DNA of 64,000 nucleotides from Actibacterium pelagium (lineage in GTDB: Bacteria; Pseudomonadota; Alphaproteobacteria; Rhodobacterales; Rhodobacteraceae), in assembly GCF_002285415.1 (NCBI RefSeq), contig NZ_NSBU01000007.1, forward strand, positions 374,501-438,500. Direction: 5' to 3'. The position numbers were made by a program, and so were the translations under genes. The notes beneath the pieces are model-generated. The model was not told where the DNA came from and did no database searches. It saw only the letters and a program-made list of their open reading frames with translations. Of the stretch, positions 1 through 8,354 are shown in pieces. The number at the start of each line of letters is the position of its first letter. Position 1 is the first letter of the stretch.

Positions 1-335
1 CCAAGAGTGCCGGAATACATGGCGTTTTCACCCGAGTTATTGCCGCGGTTCACACCAGACAGAACCAGATCAGGCGGCGTCTCTTGCATGATGTCGTAAA
101 GGGCAGCGATCACGCAATCGGCGGGTGTGCCCTCGGCTGCGAAGCGGCGTTCGGAAAGTTCCGAGACCATGAATGGGCGGGTGTAAGAGATGCAGTGCGC
201 GACGCCGGATTGTTCAAACGCGGGGGCAACGGTCCAGACTTCGCCGTTGGGGCCCGCGATGTCTGCGGCGATGGCCTGCAGAACCTCTAGTCCCGGCGCG
301 TTGATGCCGTCGTCATTGGTAAGAAGAATACGCAT
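1..335 (-). CDS. surE: 5'/3'-nucleotidase SurE (partial, 3' end outside window)
   Basis: The visible 111 N-terminal residues match SurE, a metal-dependent survival nucleotidase that removes phosphate from nucleoside 5'/3'-monophosphates in the cytoplasm. The opening [15 protein letters not shown] holds the Asp8-Asp9 metal ligands; Ser43 (in FEQSGVAH) and Asn96 (in LSGVNRGNN) are the other expected ligands, so the active site looks intact. Translation starts at the ATG whose complement is at 333-335. The remaining part of the protein lies beyond base 1, so its completeness cannot be judged. It is on the same strand as the genes that follow, but 90 bases separate it from the SDR gene. Confidence 0.93.
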   Translation of the reverse strand, partial: MRILLTNDDGINAPGLEVLQAIAADIAGPNGEVWTVAPAFEQSGVAHCISYTRPFMVSELSERRFAAEGTPADCVIAALYDIMQETPPDLVLSGVNRGNNSGENAMYSGTL

Positions 336-425
336 GTACCGCCCGCCTTATTGGTCTTGGTTCTGCATAGAACACAAGGTGAATCGCAGCAAGCGGGCAG
401 GCAGTTTTAGCGCAAGAAAGCCTGA

Positions 426-1067
426 TTACAGCGCTGACAAAAGACGTGCGGCCTCTGCATGGGCGTCGGCCAGCGGCGTCCGGTCTTCGCCGGGATAGAA
501 GCGCGCGCGGGTCGCGGTCGCCATGGGCGCGGGCTCAAAAGCTTGAACCGTCAGTGCCTCAGCTGTGGCTGTCTCGGCTTCCCACGCGCTAAACAGGGCG
601 CGCTGCGCGGCTTTCGCGGCGGCATAGGCCCCGTGGAATTTGCCCGCGTTGCTGTCATCGACAAACACGGCTTGTCCTGCGCCAGAGGCGTGCAGCAGGG
701 GCGAGATAAACGGGATCAGCATGCCAATCGGCTTGATGTCGATGTTGATCGTCTTGTCCCAGTCCTTTTCCGCGATGTGATCAGCGGGGGAAAGGGGCGG
801 GGTGTGGATGGCGGTATGAACCCAAAGGTCCAGCTTACCCCAACGGTCATGGATCGACCGGCACAGGTGACGCATCGCATCGATGTTCGAGATGTCCATC
901 GGCGCCAGTGTCGCCTGACCGCCCTTCGCCTGAATGCGGTCATCCAGTTCTTCCAGCGCGCCAGTGGTGCGCGCCACGGCAATCACGTGATGGGTCGGGG
1001 CGAGGGCCTCGGCAACCGCCGCGCCAAAGCCGCGCGAGGCACCGGTGATAAGGGCAAGTTTGGTCAT
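426..1067 (-). CDS. Short-chain dehydrogenase/reductase (SDR), substrate unknown
   Basis: A 213-residue classical SDR. The N-terminal Rossmann motif is KLALITGASRGFG (TGxxxGxG), and the catalytic Tyr-x-x-x-Lys is in GAYAAAKAAQ; the preceding VFVDDSN supplies the likely catalytic Ser. I chose the ATG at 1065-1067 because the cofactor motif begins immediately after it; a longer reading frame to 1103 adds 12 residues with no family similarity. The segment after the active site is short for the family (usual length about 240-250), so the substrate-binding region is compact. The expected function is NAD(P)H-linked oxidoreduction of a small molecule. Neighbouring genes do not suggest a substrate. 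Confidence 0.8.
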   Translation of the reverse strand: MTKLALITGASRGFGAAVAEALAPTHHVIAVARTTGALEELDDRIQAKGGQATLAPMDISNIDAMRHLCRSIHDRWGKLDLWVHTAIHTPPLSPADHIAEKDWDKTINIDIKPIGMLIPFISPLLHASGAGQAVFVDDSNAGKFHGAYAAAKAAQRALFSAWEAETATAEALTVQAFEPAPMATATRARFYPGEDRTPLADAHAEAARLLSAL

Positions 1068-1113
1068 GGGCGGGGGTGTGGAGCAACTGGCACGCAAGGT
1101 CAAGAGAGAGCGT

Positions 1114-1692
1114 CTAATCCTCTAGCAAATGCGGCCGAATGTCGTGGCCCGCGGCGGCATATAGGTCCAGCACCTGATCAAAATTGACACCGTTGCGCTG
1201 CGCCATGCTGATCGGGTGGTGGTGCGGGTGGACATCGATCACCGGGCGGGATGCTTCGGCGATAAAGTTCAAGGTGGCGGGCAGCCAGCTGGTCATATCC
1301 CAGCCTTGGAGATAGTTCATCATCCACCCGTTCGCGCTTGAAAATGAGGAAAAATCGCCAGACTGCTTACTGTTCAAGTAGCTTTTGAAATTGTCGAGGG
1401 AAACGCTGATCCAAGGTGTGTAGACAAGCGCCTCTTTGGTGCCCAGAAGGGGTAGTCGTACCTCTCCACGAATGAAGAAGGACTGACCGACCTGACATAG
1501 GTCCGCAGTCAGCCGGTCGTCACCGAATTCCAAGGTATCTTCGCCTGAGACTTGCAGGCTGACATGACGCCAAGGATGCGGGTGATCAAAGTCGATCGGG
1601 AACATCCCGTTGAACTGGCGCCCGCTGTTTGGCGCGATGCGGTCGGGATCGTTGAACCGTTTCCAACGCAGGTCGTTCTGAATGTCGATCAT
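1114..1692 (-). CDS. DUF2199-like protein lacking the Cys motif (downstream paralogue)
   Basis: 192 residues, clearly homologous to the gene just upstream: both begin RW(K/Q)RFND, share FDHP near residue 36 and end with NG(V/I)(N/S)FD(Q/D)(V/L)LD(L/I)YAA(A/T)G(H/N)DIR. The upstream copy has the zinc-ribbon-like CPCCG typical of DUF2199, while this copy reads IAPNSGRQF at that place, so both sides of the likely metal site are lost. The two genes are 18 nt apart, in the same direction, and look like a tandem duplication in one transcript. An AAGG seven bases before the ATG supports the start. The function of DUF2199 is unknown. Confidence 0.7.
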   Translation of the reverse strand: MIDIQNDLRWKRFNDPDRIAPNSGRQFNGMFPIDFDHPHPWRHVSLQVSGEDTLEFGDDRLTADLCQVGQSFFIRGEVRLPLLGTKEALVYTPWISVSLDNFKSYLNSKQSGDFSSFSSANGWMMNYLQGWDMTSWLPATLNFIAEASRPVIDVHPHHHPISMAQRNGVNFDQVLDLYAAAGHDIRPHLLED

Positions 1693-1710
1693 GTCGGGCC
1701 TTTGATGCGG

Positions 1711-2283
1711 TCAGTCTGAGGTCAGATGTGCGCGAATATCGTTGCCCGTCGCAGCGTAGATGTCCAGCAGGTCATCGAAGCTGATCCCGTTCTCTTGCGC
1801 TTCTTTCAGCGGACCGCCTTGGGCTTGCAGGGCGGGGCGCTCTCCGGGCTCGCCGATCCACAGATTGCACGCGATGGGCTCTTCGCTTTCGAAGCCGGGA
1901 AGATCGTTGGAAAGCCAAGAAAAACAACCCTCGAAACCACTCCAATCGCCGCTGTTCCAGGCTTGAACATAGGCGGCGAAGTGGTCGGGGTGGACACTGC
2001 CCCAGGCGCCAAAGGCAAAGGTTTCATCGCTGCCACGGATGGGTAAGGCGACGATGCAGCGAATGAACCGATCATCGCCAACACGGCACAGGTCGGCGCT
2101 TAGCTTGTCATCGTCCTTCTCGATCACCTCTTGTCCGCTGTCGGCGCGATTTTCGTGTGGCCACGTCAAAGGGTGATCGAAGCCAATATCGAACACCCCG
2201 CCGTAGGTCTGACCACAGCACGGGCATTCGCGGTTCGCGTCGTTGAAGCGCTGCCAGCGTTTGTCGAGGTCAAGAAGGTTCAT
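1711..2283 (-). CDS. DUF2199 domain protein
   Basis: 190 residues of unknown function, recognised as DUF2199 by the N-terminal CPCCG motif followed by YGGVFDIGFDHPLTW and a C-terminal LLDIYAATGNDIRAHL. The cysteines suggest a small metal-binding knuckle. The start at 2281-2283 is supported by an AGGAGA Shine-Dalgarno seven bases upstream; a longer frame up to 2352 would add 23 basic residues unlike the family and would run into the Lrp gene. First gene of a two-gene unit with its diverged copy. It lies 65 bases downstream of the Lrp regulator on the same strand. No pathway can be assigned. Confidence 0.75.
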   Translation of the reverse strand: MNLLDLDKRWQRFNDANRECPCCGQTYGGVFDIGFDHPLTWPHENRADSGQEVIEKDDDKLSADLCRVGDDRFIRCIVALPIRGSDETFAFGAWGSVHPDHFAAYVQAWNSGDWSGFEGCFSWLSNDLPGFESEEPIACNLWIGEPGERPALQAQGGPLKEAQENGISFDDLLDIYAATGNDIRAHLTSD

Positions 2284-2348
2284 CAACTGTCTCCTGCGGG
2301 GTGGGTTCTGTCTGCGTCCATTCCTTGCTGCATTCAAGGGGGCAAAAG

Positions 2349-2804
2349 TCAAAGCGGCAGTTGGGCGTCCTGCTTCAGTTGACTCATCACGATCTGGCTT
2401 TGGACCCGGGCAACATGCGGATGGGCAAGAAGGACGTTCTGCACAAGGTGATTAAGCTCTTCCAGATCAGCGCAATATACGCGCAGCAGATAGTCAGCCT
2501 CGCCGGTCAAGGTCCAGACAGAGGTGATTTCAGGGCGCAGTTCGACCAGCCGGGCAAAGTCCCCTGCGGGTTCTGTGCCATGCTTGGCCATTTGCACCTG
2601 CACGAAGGCCTGAATGGCCAGCCCCACTCTCTGGGGGTCCAGCTTTGCGGTGTAGCCTCGGATCAGTCCATCGGCCTCTAGCCGTTGGCGGCGGCGGCTG
2701 ACTTGGCTTGCGGAAAGGCCGCACAGTTCACCCAATTCCTGCGCGCTAAAACGGGAATCAGCCTGAAGGTTAGAGAGTAGGGTTTTGTCTATCTGGTCGA
2801 GCAT
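2349..2804 (-). CDS. Lrp/AsnC family transcriptional regulator
   Basis: 151 residues with the Lrp/AsnC layout: a winged HTH near residues 5-60 (LSNLQADSRFSAQELGELCGLSASQVSRRRQRLEADGLI) and a ligand-binding RAM domain after residue 65 (GEADYLLRVYCADLEEL). Such regulators bind amino acids and form DNA-wrapping octamers. It is divergent from the 4-hydroxyphenylpyruvate dioxygenase gene, with 133 bases between the starts that hold two palindromes. This arrangement suggests it controls tyrosine/phenylalanine catabolism and responds to an aromatic amino acid; that part is inference from position and not seen in the protein. Confidence 0.9.
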   Translation of the reverse strand: MLDQIDKTLLSNLQADSRFSAQELGELCGLSASQVSRRRQRLEADGLIRGYTAKLDPQRVGLAIQAFVQVQMAKHGTEPAGDFARLVELRPEITSVWTLTGEADYLLRVYCADLEELNHLVQNVLLAHPHVARVQSQIVMSQLKQDAQLPL

Positions 2805-2830
2805 GATGCGGTATTTGTGCGTATTTAAGC

Positions 2831-2887
2831 GATATAATGCACCATATCACGCAAAATTTCCGCTAGTAAGGCGCGTTTTGCGCAAAA
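2831..2887. promoter_or_regulatory. Palindromes in the Lrp/hpd divergent promoter region
   Basis: The 133-base gap between the divergent lrp-like and hpd genes holds an imperfect dyad, GATAT-N8-ATATC (2831-2848), and a perfect 12-base palindrome, TTTTGCGCAAAA (2876-2887). Both are placed where an Lrp-type regulator could bind and control both genes. Binding itself is inference. Confidence 0.45.
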
Positions 2888-2937
2888 GGTGCATCTGTCT
2901 CGTGTCATTCTGATCTTAGGAAAACAGGAGATGCCAG

Positions 2938-4032
2938 ATGGGACCTTTCCCCCATAACGCAAAGCGCGCGACGATTTCAGGTGAAAACCCCGCAGGCACT
3001 GATGGGTTTGAATTCGTTGAATTCGCCCATCCAGACCCTCAGTCCCTGCGTGATGCCTTTACCAAGATGGGTTTCGCCCATGTCGGCAATCACAAGACCA
3101 AGAAGGTAGAGCTTTGGCAGCAGGGCGATGTGTCGTACCTGCTGAACGCCGAACCTGACAGTTTCTCGGCGCGGTTCGCGGACCTGCATGGGCCCTGTGC
3201 TTCGGCAATGGGCTGGCGCGTGGTTGATGCACAGCACGCCTTTGATCATGCCGTGAAGAATGGTGCGACCCCTTATCAGGGAGCGGACAAGACACTGGAT
3301 TGGCCTGCGATTGAAGGGATCGGGGGCAGCCTGATTTATTTTACCGATCAGTACTACACCACCTCGCCGTTCAACGAGGAGTTCGATTGGATCGACAAAT
3401 CCAAGCCCAAGGGCGAGGGGTTCTATTACCTCGATCATCTTACGCACAACGTCTTCAAGGGGAACATGGACGTTTGGTTCAAGTTCTATGGCGATCTGTT
3501 CAACTTCAAGGAAATCCGCTTCTTCGACATTCAGGGAAAGTTCACTGGTCTCTACAGCCGGGCGTTGACTTCACCCTGCGGGCGGATCCGCATTCCAATC
3601 AACGAAGACCGGGGTGAGAAAGGGCAGATCGTTTCCTATCTCAAGAAGTACAACGGCGAGGGCATCCAGCACATCGCCTTGGGAACCGATGATATCTATG
3701 AAAGCGTGAATGCGATTGCCGAAAATGGCGTTGTCTTCATGCCGGGGCCGCCGGAAACCTATTACCGGATGAGCACGGATCGGGTGAAAGGTCATCAAGA
3801 GCCGTTGGATCAAATGCAGAAGCACGGGATCCTGATTGATGGCGAGGGTGTCTTGGGAGGTGGCGAAACCAAGATCCTGTTGCAGATCTTTTCCAAAACT
3901 TTGGTCGGCCCGATCTTCTTTGAATTCATTCAGCGCAAAGGCGACGATGGCTTTGGCGAAGGGAATTTTCAGGCGCTCTTTGAATCGATCGAACAAGAGC
4001 AGATCGAAACAGGAGAGCTTGCCGCCGAATAA
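2938..4032 (+). CDS. hpd: 4-hydroxyphenylpyruvate dioxygenase
   Basis: 364 residues, typical bacterial length. The enzyme converts 4-hydroxyphenylpyruvate to homogentisate with a mononuclear non-haem iron, in tyrosine breakdown. The iron ligands are visible: the DHLTHNV motif around residue 166, GIQHIAL about 85 residues later, and the Glu in GPIFFEFIQRKG near residue 331. The last motif (FFEFIQRKG) is diagnostic for HPPD within the vicinal-oxygen-chelate fold. The start follows AGGAG by seven bases. It stands alone, divergent from an Lrp-type regulator that probably controls it. No homogentisate dioxygenase or other tyrosine-pathway gene is adjacent. Confidence 0.96.
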   Translation: MGPFPHNAKRATISGENPAGTDGFEFVEFAHPDPQSLRDAFTKMGFAHVGNHKTKKVELWQQGDVSYLLNAEPDSFSARFADLHGPCASAMGWRVVDAQHAFDHAVKNGATPYQGADKTLDWPAIEGIGGSLIYFTDQYYTTSPFNEEFDWIDKSKPKGEGFYYLDHLTHNVFKGNMDVWFKFYGDLFNFKEIRFFDIQGKFTGLYSRALTSPCGRIRIPINEDRGEKGQIVSYLKKYNGEGIQHIALGTDDIYESVNAIAENGVVFMPGPPETYYRMSTDRVKGHQEPLDQMQKHGILIDGEGVLGGGETKILLQIFSKTLVGPIFFEFIQRKGDDGFGEGNFQALFESIEQEQIETGELAAE

Positions 4033-4105
4033 CGGCTGGGAAGAGTGCTAAGAATAGAAAAAGGGCCGGGCAGGTTTACTGCTCAGCCCTTTGCTTTGGA
4101 TCAGA

Positions 4106-5575
4106 TCACTCAGCCGCTTTCAGCTCGAAACCCTTTTCGATCATATCGCTTGGGGCGACCGGGTATTCACCCGAGAAACATGCGTCGCAATAGCTGGGCG
4201 CTTTTGGATTGCGGCCGTTCTTTTCGCCAACGGCGCGGTACAGTCCGTCAAGCGAGATGAACTTCAGGCTGTTTACGCCCAGATAACCCGCCATCTCTTC
4301 CGGGGTCATTTGACTGGCCAGCAGCTTTTCGCGCTCTGGGGTGTCCACCCCGTAGAAGCACGGCCACGCGGTGGGGGGCGATGCGATGCGGAAGTGCACT
4401 TCCTTTGCGCCTGCATCAAGGATCATGTCTTTGATCTTGCGGCTGGTGGTGCCGCGCACAACCGAGTCATCGACCAGGATCACGCGCTTGCCTTCGATCA
4501 GGGCGCGGTTGACGTTCAGCTTTAGGCGCACGCCCATGTTGCGGATCTGTTCGGTCGGCTCGATGAAGGTCCGGCCCATATACTGGTTGCGGATGATCCC
4601 CATCGCGTAGGGAATGCCGCTTTCCTGGCTGAAACCGATCGCCGCAGGTGTGCCGCTGTCAGGGACGGGGCAGACCAGATCCGCTTCGACCGGGGATTCC
4701 TTGGCCAGCTCGACACCGATCTGGCGGCGGGTCTCATAGACCGACTGACCGCCCTGAATCGAATCCGGACGCGAGAAATAGACATGTTCAAAAATGCAGA
4801 ACCGCGAGGGCCGACGCTCGAACGGGTGAAAGCTTTCCAAGCCACCTTCTTCGGTGATTACGACCATCTCGCCGGGTTCGATCTCGCGGATGAATTCCGC
4901 GCCGATGATGTCCAGCGCGCAGGTTTCCGAGCTAAGCGCCCAGCCATGGTCGCCCACTTTACCCAGAACCAGCGGGCGCACGCCCATCGGGTCACGCACA
5001 CCGATCAGCTTGGTACGGGTCATGGCAACGACCGAGAACGCGCCTTCAACACGGCGCAGGGCGTCTTTCATCCGCTCTGGGATGTTCTTCTGCAACGAGC
5101 GCGCCATCAGGTGGATGATGCATTCACTGTCAGACGACGATTGGAAGATCGAGCCGCGCTCTATCAACTCGCGCCGCAGGGCGTCGGCATTGGTGATGTT
5201 GCCGTTATGGGCGATCGCAGCGCCGCCCATCGAAAACTCGCCAAAGAAGGGCTGTACGTCGCGGATCGCGGTGTTGCCTTTCGACCCGGCGGTGGAATAG
5301 CGCACGTGGCCGATGGACAAAGAGCCCGGTAGGGTCTCCATCAGGCTTGCCTTGGTGAAGTTGTCACGGACATAGCCAAAGCGGCGTGCCGAGTTGAAGC
5401 CTTCTTCGGCATCGTAAGTCACGATGCCCCCAGCTTCTTGTCCCCGGTGTTGAAGGGCATGAAGCCCCAGAGCTACGAAGTTCGCCGCGTCGGCGATCCC
5501 CACGACGCCAAACACGCCGCACTCTTCTTTTAGCTTGTCGTCGTCGAACGGGTGGCTGGGGGGCAAGTCGGCCAT
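4106..5575 (-). CDS. purF: Amidophosphoribosyltransferase
   Basis: 489 residues. It catalyses the first committed step of purine synthesis, transferring glutamine-derived ammonia to PRPP. The N-terminal nucleophile is Cys19 in KEECGVFGV, implying removal of an 18-residue propeptide. The glutaminase part contains LQHRGQEAGG and HNGNITN; the phosphoribosyltransferase part contains the PRPP loop VILVDDSVVRGTT. It is on the minus strand downstream of cvpA, an order also found in E. coli (cvpA-purF). A strong hairpin lies in the 108-base gap between the two. Purine feedback is expected from the family but no operator was recognised. Confidence 0.97.
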   Translation of the reverse strand: MADLPPSHPFDDDKLKEECGVFGVVGIADAANFVALGLHALQHRGQEAGGIVTYDAEEGFNSARRFGYVRDNFTKASLMETLPGSLSIGHVRYSTAGSKGNTAIRDVQPFFGEFSMGGAAIAHNGNITNADALRRELIERGSIFQSSSDSECIIHLMARSLQKNIPERMKDALRRVEGAFSVVAMTRTKLIGVRDPMGVRPLVLGKVGDHGWALSSETCALDIIGAEFIREIEPGEMVVITEEGGLESFHPFERRPSRFCIFEHVYFSRPDSIQGGQSVYETRRQIGVELAKESPVEADLVCPVPDSGTPAAIGFSQESGIPYAMGIIRNQYMGRTFIEPTEQIRNMGVRLKLNVNRALIEGKRVILVDDSVVRGTTSRKIKDMILDAGAKEVHFRIASPPTAWPCFYGVDTPEREKLLASQMTPEEMAGYLGVNSLKFISLDGLYRAVGEKNGRNPKAPSYCDACFSGEYPVAPSDMIEKGFELKAAE

Positions 5576-5653
5576 TTAGGGCTATGCTCCGAATCCGCTG
5601 TGGTCAGGTTGGCCCCTACTTAGGGGGTCGCGGCCCTCATGTCACGAAAGGAT

Positions 5654-5675
5654 CACAATCGCCAGTGCGATTGTG
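5654..5675. promoter_or_regulatory. Perfect hairpin between cvpA and purF
   Basis: CACAATCGC, a CAGT loop, then GCGATTGTG: a nine-base perfect stem nine bases after the cvpA stop. In the transcribed (minus) direction it is followed by only a weak pyrimidine stretch (ATCCTTTC), so it may be a partial terminator/attenuator ahead of purF, a processing signal or a protein site. Confidence 0.45.
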
Positions 5676-5683
5676 CCATTTCC

Positions 5684-6319
5684 TTAATTCGCCGACGGGG
5701 CTTCACCCTCTGCCGGGGCGGCTTCTTCCACGGCCGGCGGAGGGGTAATGGGGGCGTCGTTGCCAGCATCGGGCGAACAGCCACCGATCAGGTCTTCATA
5801 CTTGTCGGTCACCCAACCAAGCGCGTCTTCGGGGCGCTGTTCCTGAATACGGTCGGTCATCTGCGCGAAAATCGCAGCAGATTTACTGTCGTCAACAACC
5901 AGAACTTCTTCTGTCACGACCATTTCGTAGACAAAGAAGGCCACAGCGATCAGCAACAGGCCACGCGCCACGCCGAACAGGAAGCCAAGGCCCTGGTCAA
6001 TGCCACCAAGCGCAGAGCCTTGGATAATGGCTGCAAATAGCGGCGCAAAGATCGACACCACAACCAGCGCAGCAGTGGCGACAATGGCGAAGGAGGCAAT
6101 GATCGAAAGCTCACAGCTTTCGCGCAGGAAATCACCGACAACGGGAATTTGCTGGATCAGCGGTTCCGCCTGTGGGGCGAACATATAGCCCACGATCGCG
6201 GCGGCAACCCACCCGGCAATCGCCAGCACTTCACGCACCAGTCCGCGCGAATACGCAAGAATCCCCGAGAGGATAACGATGGCGAATACGCCTGCGTCGA
6301 CGACGGTGAAACCTTCCAT
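5684..6319 (-). CDS. cvpA: CvpA family inner-membrane protein
   Basis: 211 residues with four hydrophobic segments in the first 130 residues (FTVVDAGVFAIVILSGILAY, AIAGWVAAAIVGYMF, a long stretch around FAIVATAALVVVSIFAPLF, and FGVARGLLLIAVAFFVYEM), followed by a soluble Pro/Ala/Glu-rich tail. This matches the CvpA family, named for colicin V production and now tied to envelope homeostasis; its molecular role is not settled. It sits between radA (18 bases upstream) and purF and is probably cotranscribed. The acidic C-terminal tail (residues about 170-211) is low complexity. Confidence 0.9.
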   Translation of the reverse strand: MEGFTVVDAGVFAIVILSGILAYSRGLVREVLAIAGWVAAAIVGYMFAPQAEPLIQQIPVVGDFLRESCELSIIASFAIVATAALVVVSIFAPLFAAIIQGSALGGIDQGLGFLFGVARGLLLIAVAFFVYEMVVTEEVLVVDDSKSAAIFAQMTDRIQEQRPEDALGWVTDKYEDLIGGCSPDAGNDAPITPPPAVEEAAPAEGEAPSAN

Positions 6320-6337
6320 AATCTCTCCTTCCGGGGG

Positions 6338-7705
6338 TTAGCCCGTACCGAATACTTGTTCAACAAATCCCGGCAAATCTTTCATCTGCCTTAAGTTTAA
6401 GCCAGCCTCGGGCCGCCCTGACAAGGGGCTTTCCGGGAATATGGCTTGAGTAAAGCCTAGTTTATGCGCTTCTTTCAATCGGTTCTGGGTCTGGTTTACC
6501 GGACGAAGCGCCGCCGAGAGACTAATTTCCCCAAAAATCACGCATTCTGCGGGCAAGGGTGTGTCTTCCCGGGCACTCATCAAAGCGGCAGCGACGGCCA
6601 GATCGGCGGCGGGCTCTGTGACTTTCATACCACCGGCGACGTTCAGAAATACGTCCAAACCGGTGAACGGGACGCCACAACGGGCCTCTAGCACGGCCAA
6701 TGTTGTCGAAAGGCGACCAGCGTCCAGCCCAACAACTGTACGTCTGGGCGTTCCTAGTGGGGATGGCGCAACCAAGGCCTGAATTTCGGTCAGAATCGGG
6801 CGCGTGCCTTCGATCCCAGCAAAAACCACCGATCCGGCGGCGGGTTTTTCGCGTTCTGACAGGAACAGGGCAGAGGGGTTGCCGACCTCGGCCAAGCCGG
6901 CGCCTGTCATTTCGAATACGCCGATCTCATCGGCTGGGCCAAAGCGGTTCTTGACGGCGCGTAGGATGCGGAAGTGGTGACCACGTTCACCCTCGAAGTA
7001 CAGGACCGTATCGACCATATGTTCGACCACGCGCGGGCCCGCGATCTGGCCCTCTTTGGTGACATGCCCCACCAAGATCACCGCTGTGCCCGACCTTTTG
7101 GCGAAGCTGACCAGCTCATGTGCGGCGGCGCGCACCTGACCTACGGTTCCCGGCGCGCTGTCGACCGTGTCCAGCCACATGGTCTGGATCGAGTCGATGA
7201 TCGCCAGATCAGGTTTTTCCTTATCCAGCGTCGTAAGGATTTCGCGCAGGTTCGTTTCCGCGGCCAGTTGCACCGGCGCGTTCGACAGACCCAAACGCTG
7301 TGCGCGCATTCGGACCTGCGCGCTGGCCTCTTCGCCCGTGACATAGACGCATTTTAACCCAGCCTGCGCGAACTTCGCGGCGGCCTGCAACAGCAGCGTC
7401 GACTTCCCGATGCCGGGATCGCCGCCCACCAGCAGGGCCGAGGCGGGAACCAAACCGCCGCCTAGCACCCGGTCCAATTCATCCATGCCCGACAAGTCGC
7501 GTTTGGGCGGCTCTTCACGGGTGTCCAGCGAGGTCAGCGCCATGCCTTTGCCGCGGGTAGAGCCCAAGGCCTTTTTGCCGGGTCCTGATGACAGCGGTTT
7601 TTCTTCGACGATAGAGTTCCATTCGCCACAGGCGTCACAACGCCCGGACCACTTGGAATGAACGGCACCGCATGCGGTGCAAGAGAAGGTCATGCTTTTG
7701 GCCAT
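6338..7705 (-). CDS. radA: DNA repair protein RadA
   Basis: 455 residues from the chosen start. RadA is a RecA-related hexameric ATPase that drives branch migration in recombinational repair. Features in order: a zinc finger with CxxC pairs at residues 9/12 and 23/26 (SCTACG...RCDACGEW), Walker A GGDPGIGKST, the RadA-specific KNRFG motif, and a C-terminal Lon-like domain. I start at 7705 because family members begin a few residues before the first cysteine; a longer frame to 7756 adds 17 unrelated residues, and an internal ATG at 7693 is also possible. It is the first gene of the radA-cvpA-purF run. Confidence 0.95.
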   Translation of the reverse strand: MAKSMTFSCTACGAVHSKWSGRCDACGEWNSIVEEKPLSSGPGKKALGSTRGKGMALTSLDTREEPPKRDLSGMDELDRVLGGGLVPASALLVGGDPGIGKSTLLLQAAAKFAQAGLKCVYVTGEEASAQVRMRAQRLGLSNAPVQLAAETNLREILTTLDKEKPDLAIIDSIQTMWLDTVDSAPGTVGQVRAAAHELVSFAKRSGTAVILVGHVTKEGQIAGPRVVEHMVDTVLYFEGERGHHFRILRAVKNRFGPADEIGVFEMTGAGLAEVGNPSALFLSEREKPAAGSVVFAGIEGTRPILTEIQALVAPSPLGTPRRTVVGLDAGRLSTTLAVLEARCGVPFTGLDVFLNVAGGMKVTEPAADLAVAAALMSAREDTPLPAECVIFGEISLSAALRPVNQTQNRLKEAHKLGFTQAIFPESPLSGRPEAGLNLRQMKDLPGFVEQVFGTG

Positions 7706-7882
7706 GGGCAAGCTTTGCCGGATGGGGGCGAGGGGGGCAACCCCAGAACGTCCCAAGGTGCGGGCGTCTAGCCCGGGCCGCGCCCGACCCTCCCCCCGGG
7801 AGGGCGCATTTGCGACGTTTCAAGGGGGACGTAACGTTGGATGTGAGCGGTGAGATAAACTGCACAAGCCCTAGGCCCCAAA

Positions 7883-7905
7883 GCGCCCACCCAAGGCTCG
7901 GGCGC
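7883..7905 (-). terminator. Possible terminator downstream of pqiA-like gene
   Basis: GCGCCC and GGGCGC arms (7883-7888, 7900-7905) form a hairpin just past the minus-strand stop at 7911, followed in the transcribed direction by TTTGGGG. The short U-run makes this a weak call. The rest of 7706-7910 shows no gene. Confidence 0.4.
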
Positions 7906-7910
7906 GTCCC

Positions 7911-8354
7911 TTATCGCCCCGTTTTCGGCGTTAGCATCGAAATCGCCAGAGAGGCCAAAATGCAGAAGGTAAACAGGTACAGCCCCCAAGCCGTTTCCAG
8001 GCGTCCGACGCCCACGCCCTTGGCTATCACGATATAGAGGGCAATCAGGAAGATATCCGCCATTGCGAGCTTTCCCATCACCGTCAGTACCGGCAGCAAG
8101 CGGGGTGAGGCCATCCGAAACTGCACCAGTGCCAAGCCGACAGTTTTTACCATAGGCGCGACGAGGGCGAAGAAGGTCACCAGAAGGGCGAGGAAAATAT
8201 CACTTTTCCATAGCGCCTGAAGTCCCGAGATGACCGAAATCTCATCCAGTTTGAACAACGGCAACAGCCCCGCCCGCATCAAAGGTGCGAACCACGAGAT
8301 AGGGAATAGGATGAGAAGGGCGAGGTTGGCGTATTTCAAATAGGCCAAGGGCAT
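7911..8354 (-). CDS. Paraquat-inducible protein A (PqiA) family membrane protein
   Basis: 147 residues with about four transmembrane segments (LALLILFPISWFAPLM, IFLALLVTFFALVAPMV, KLAMADIFLIALYIVIAKG, LYLFTFCILASLAISML). The KLAMADIFLIALYIV region resembles the PqiA core, although this is a single half of the longer duplicated E. coli PqiA and lacks its zinc-ribbon cysteines. It overlaps the mlaF-like stop by one base (TAATG), so it is translationally coupled to the lipid-transport genes. Its likely role is in envelope lipid transport with MlaE/MlaF-type partners, inferred from family and context. Confidence 0.85.
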   Translation of the reverse strand: MPLAYLKYANLALLILFPISWFAPLMRAGLLPLFKLDEISVISGLQALWKSDIFLALLVTFFALVAPMVKTVGLALVQFRMASPRLLPVLTVMGKLAMADIFLIALYIVIAKGVGVGRLETAWGLYLFTFCILASLAISMLTPKTGR

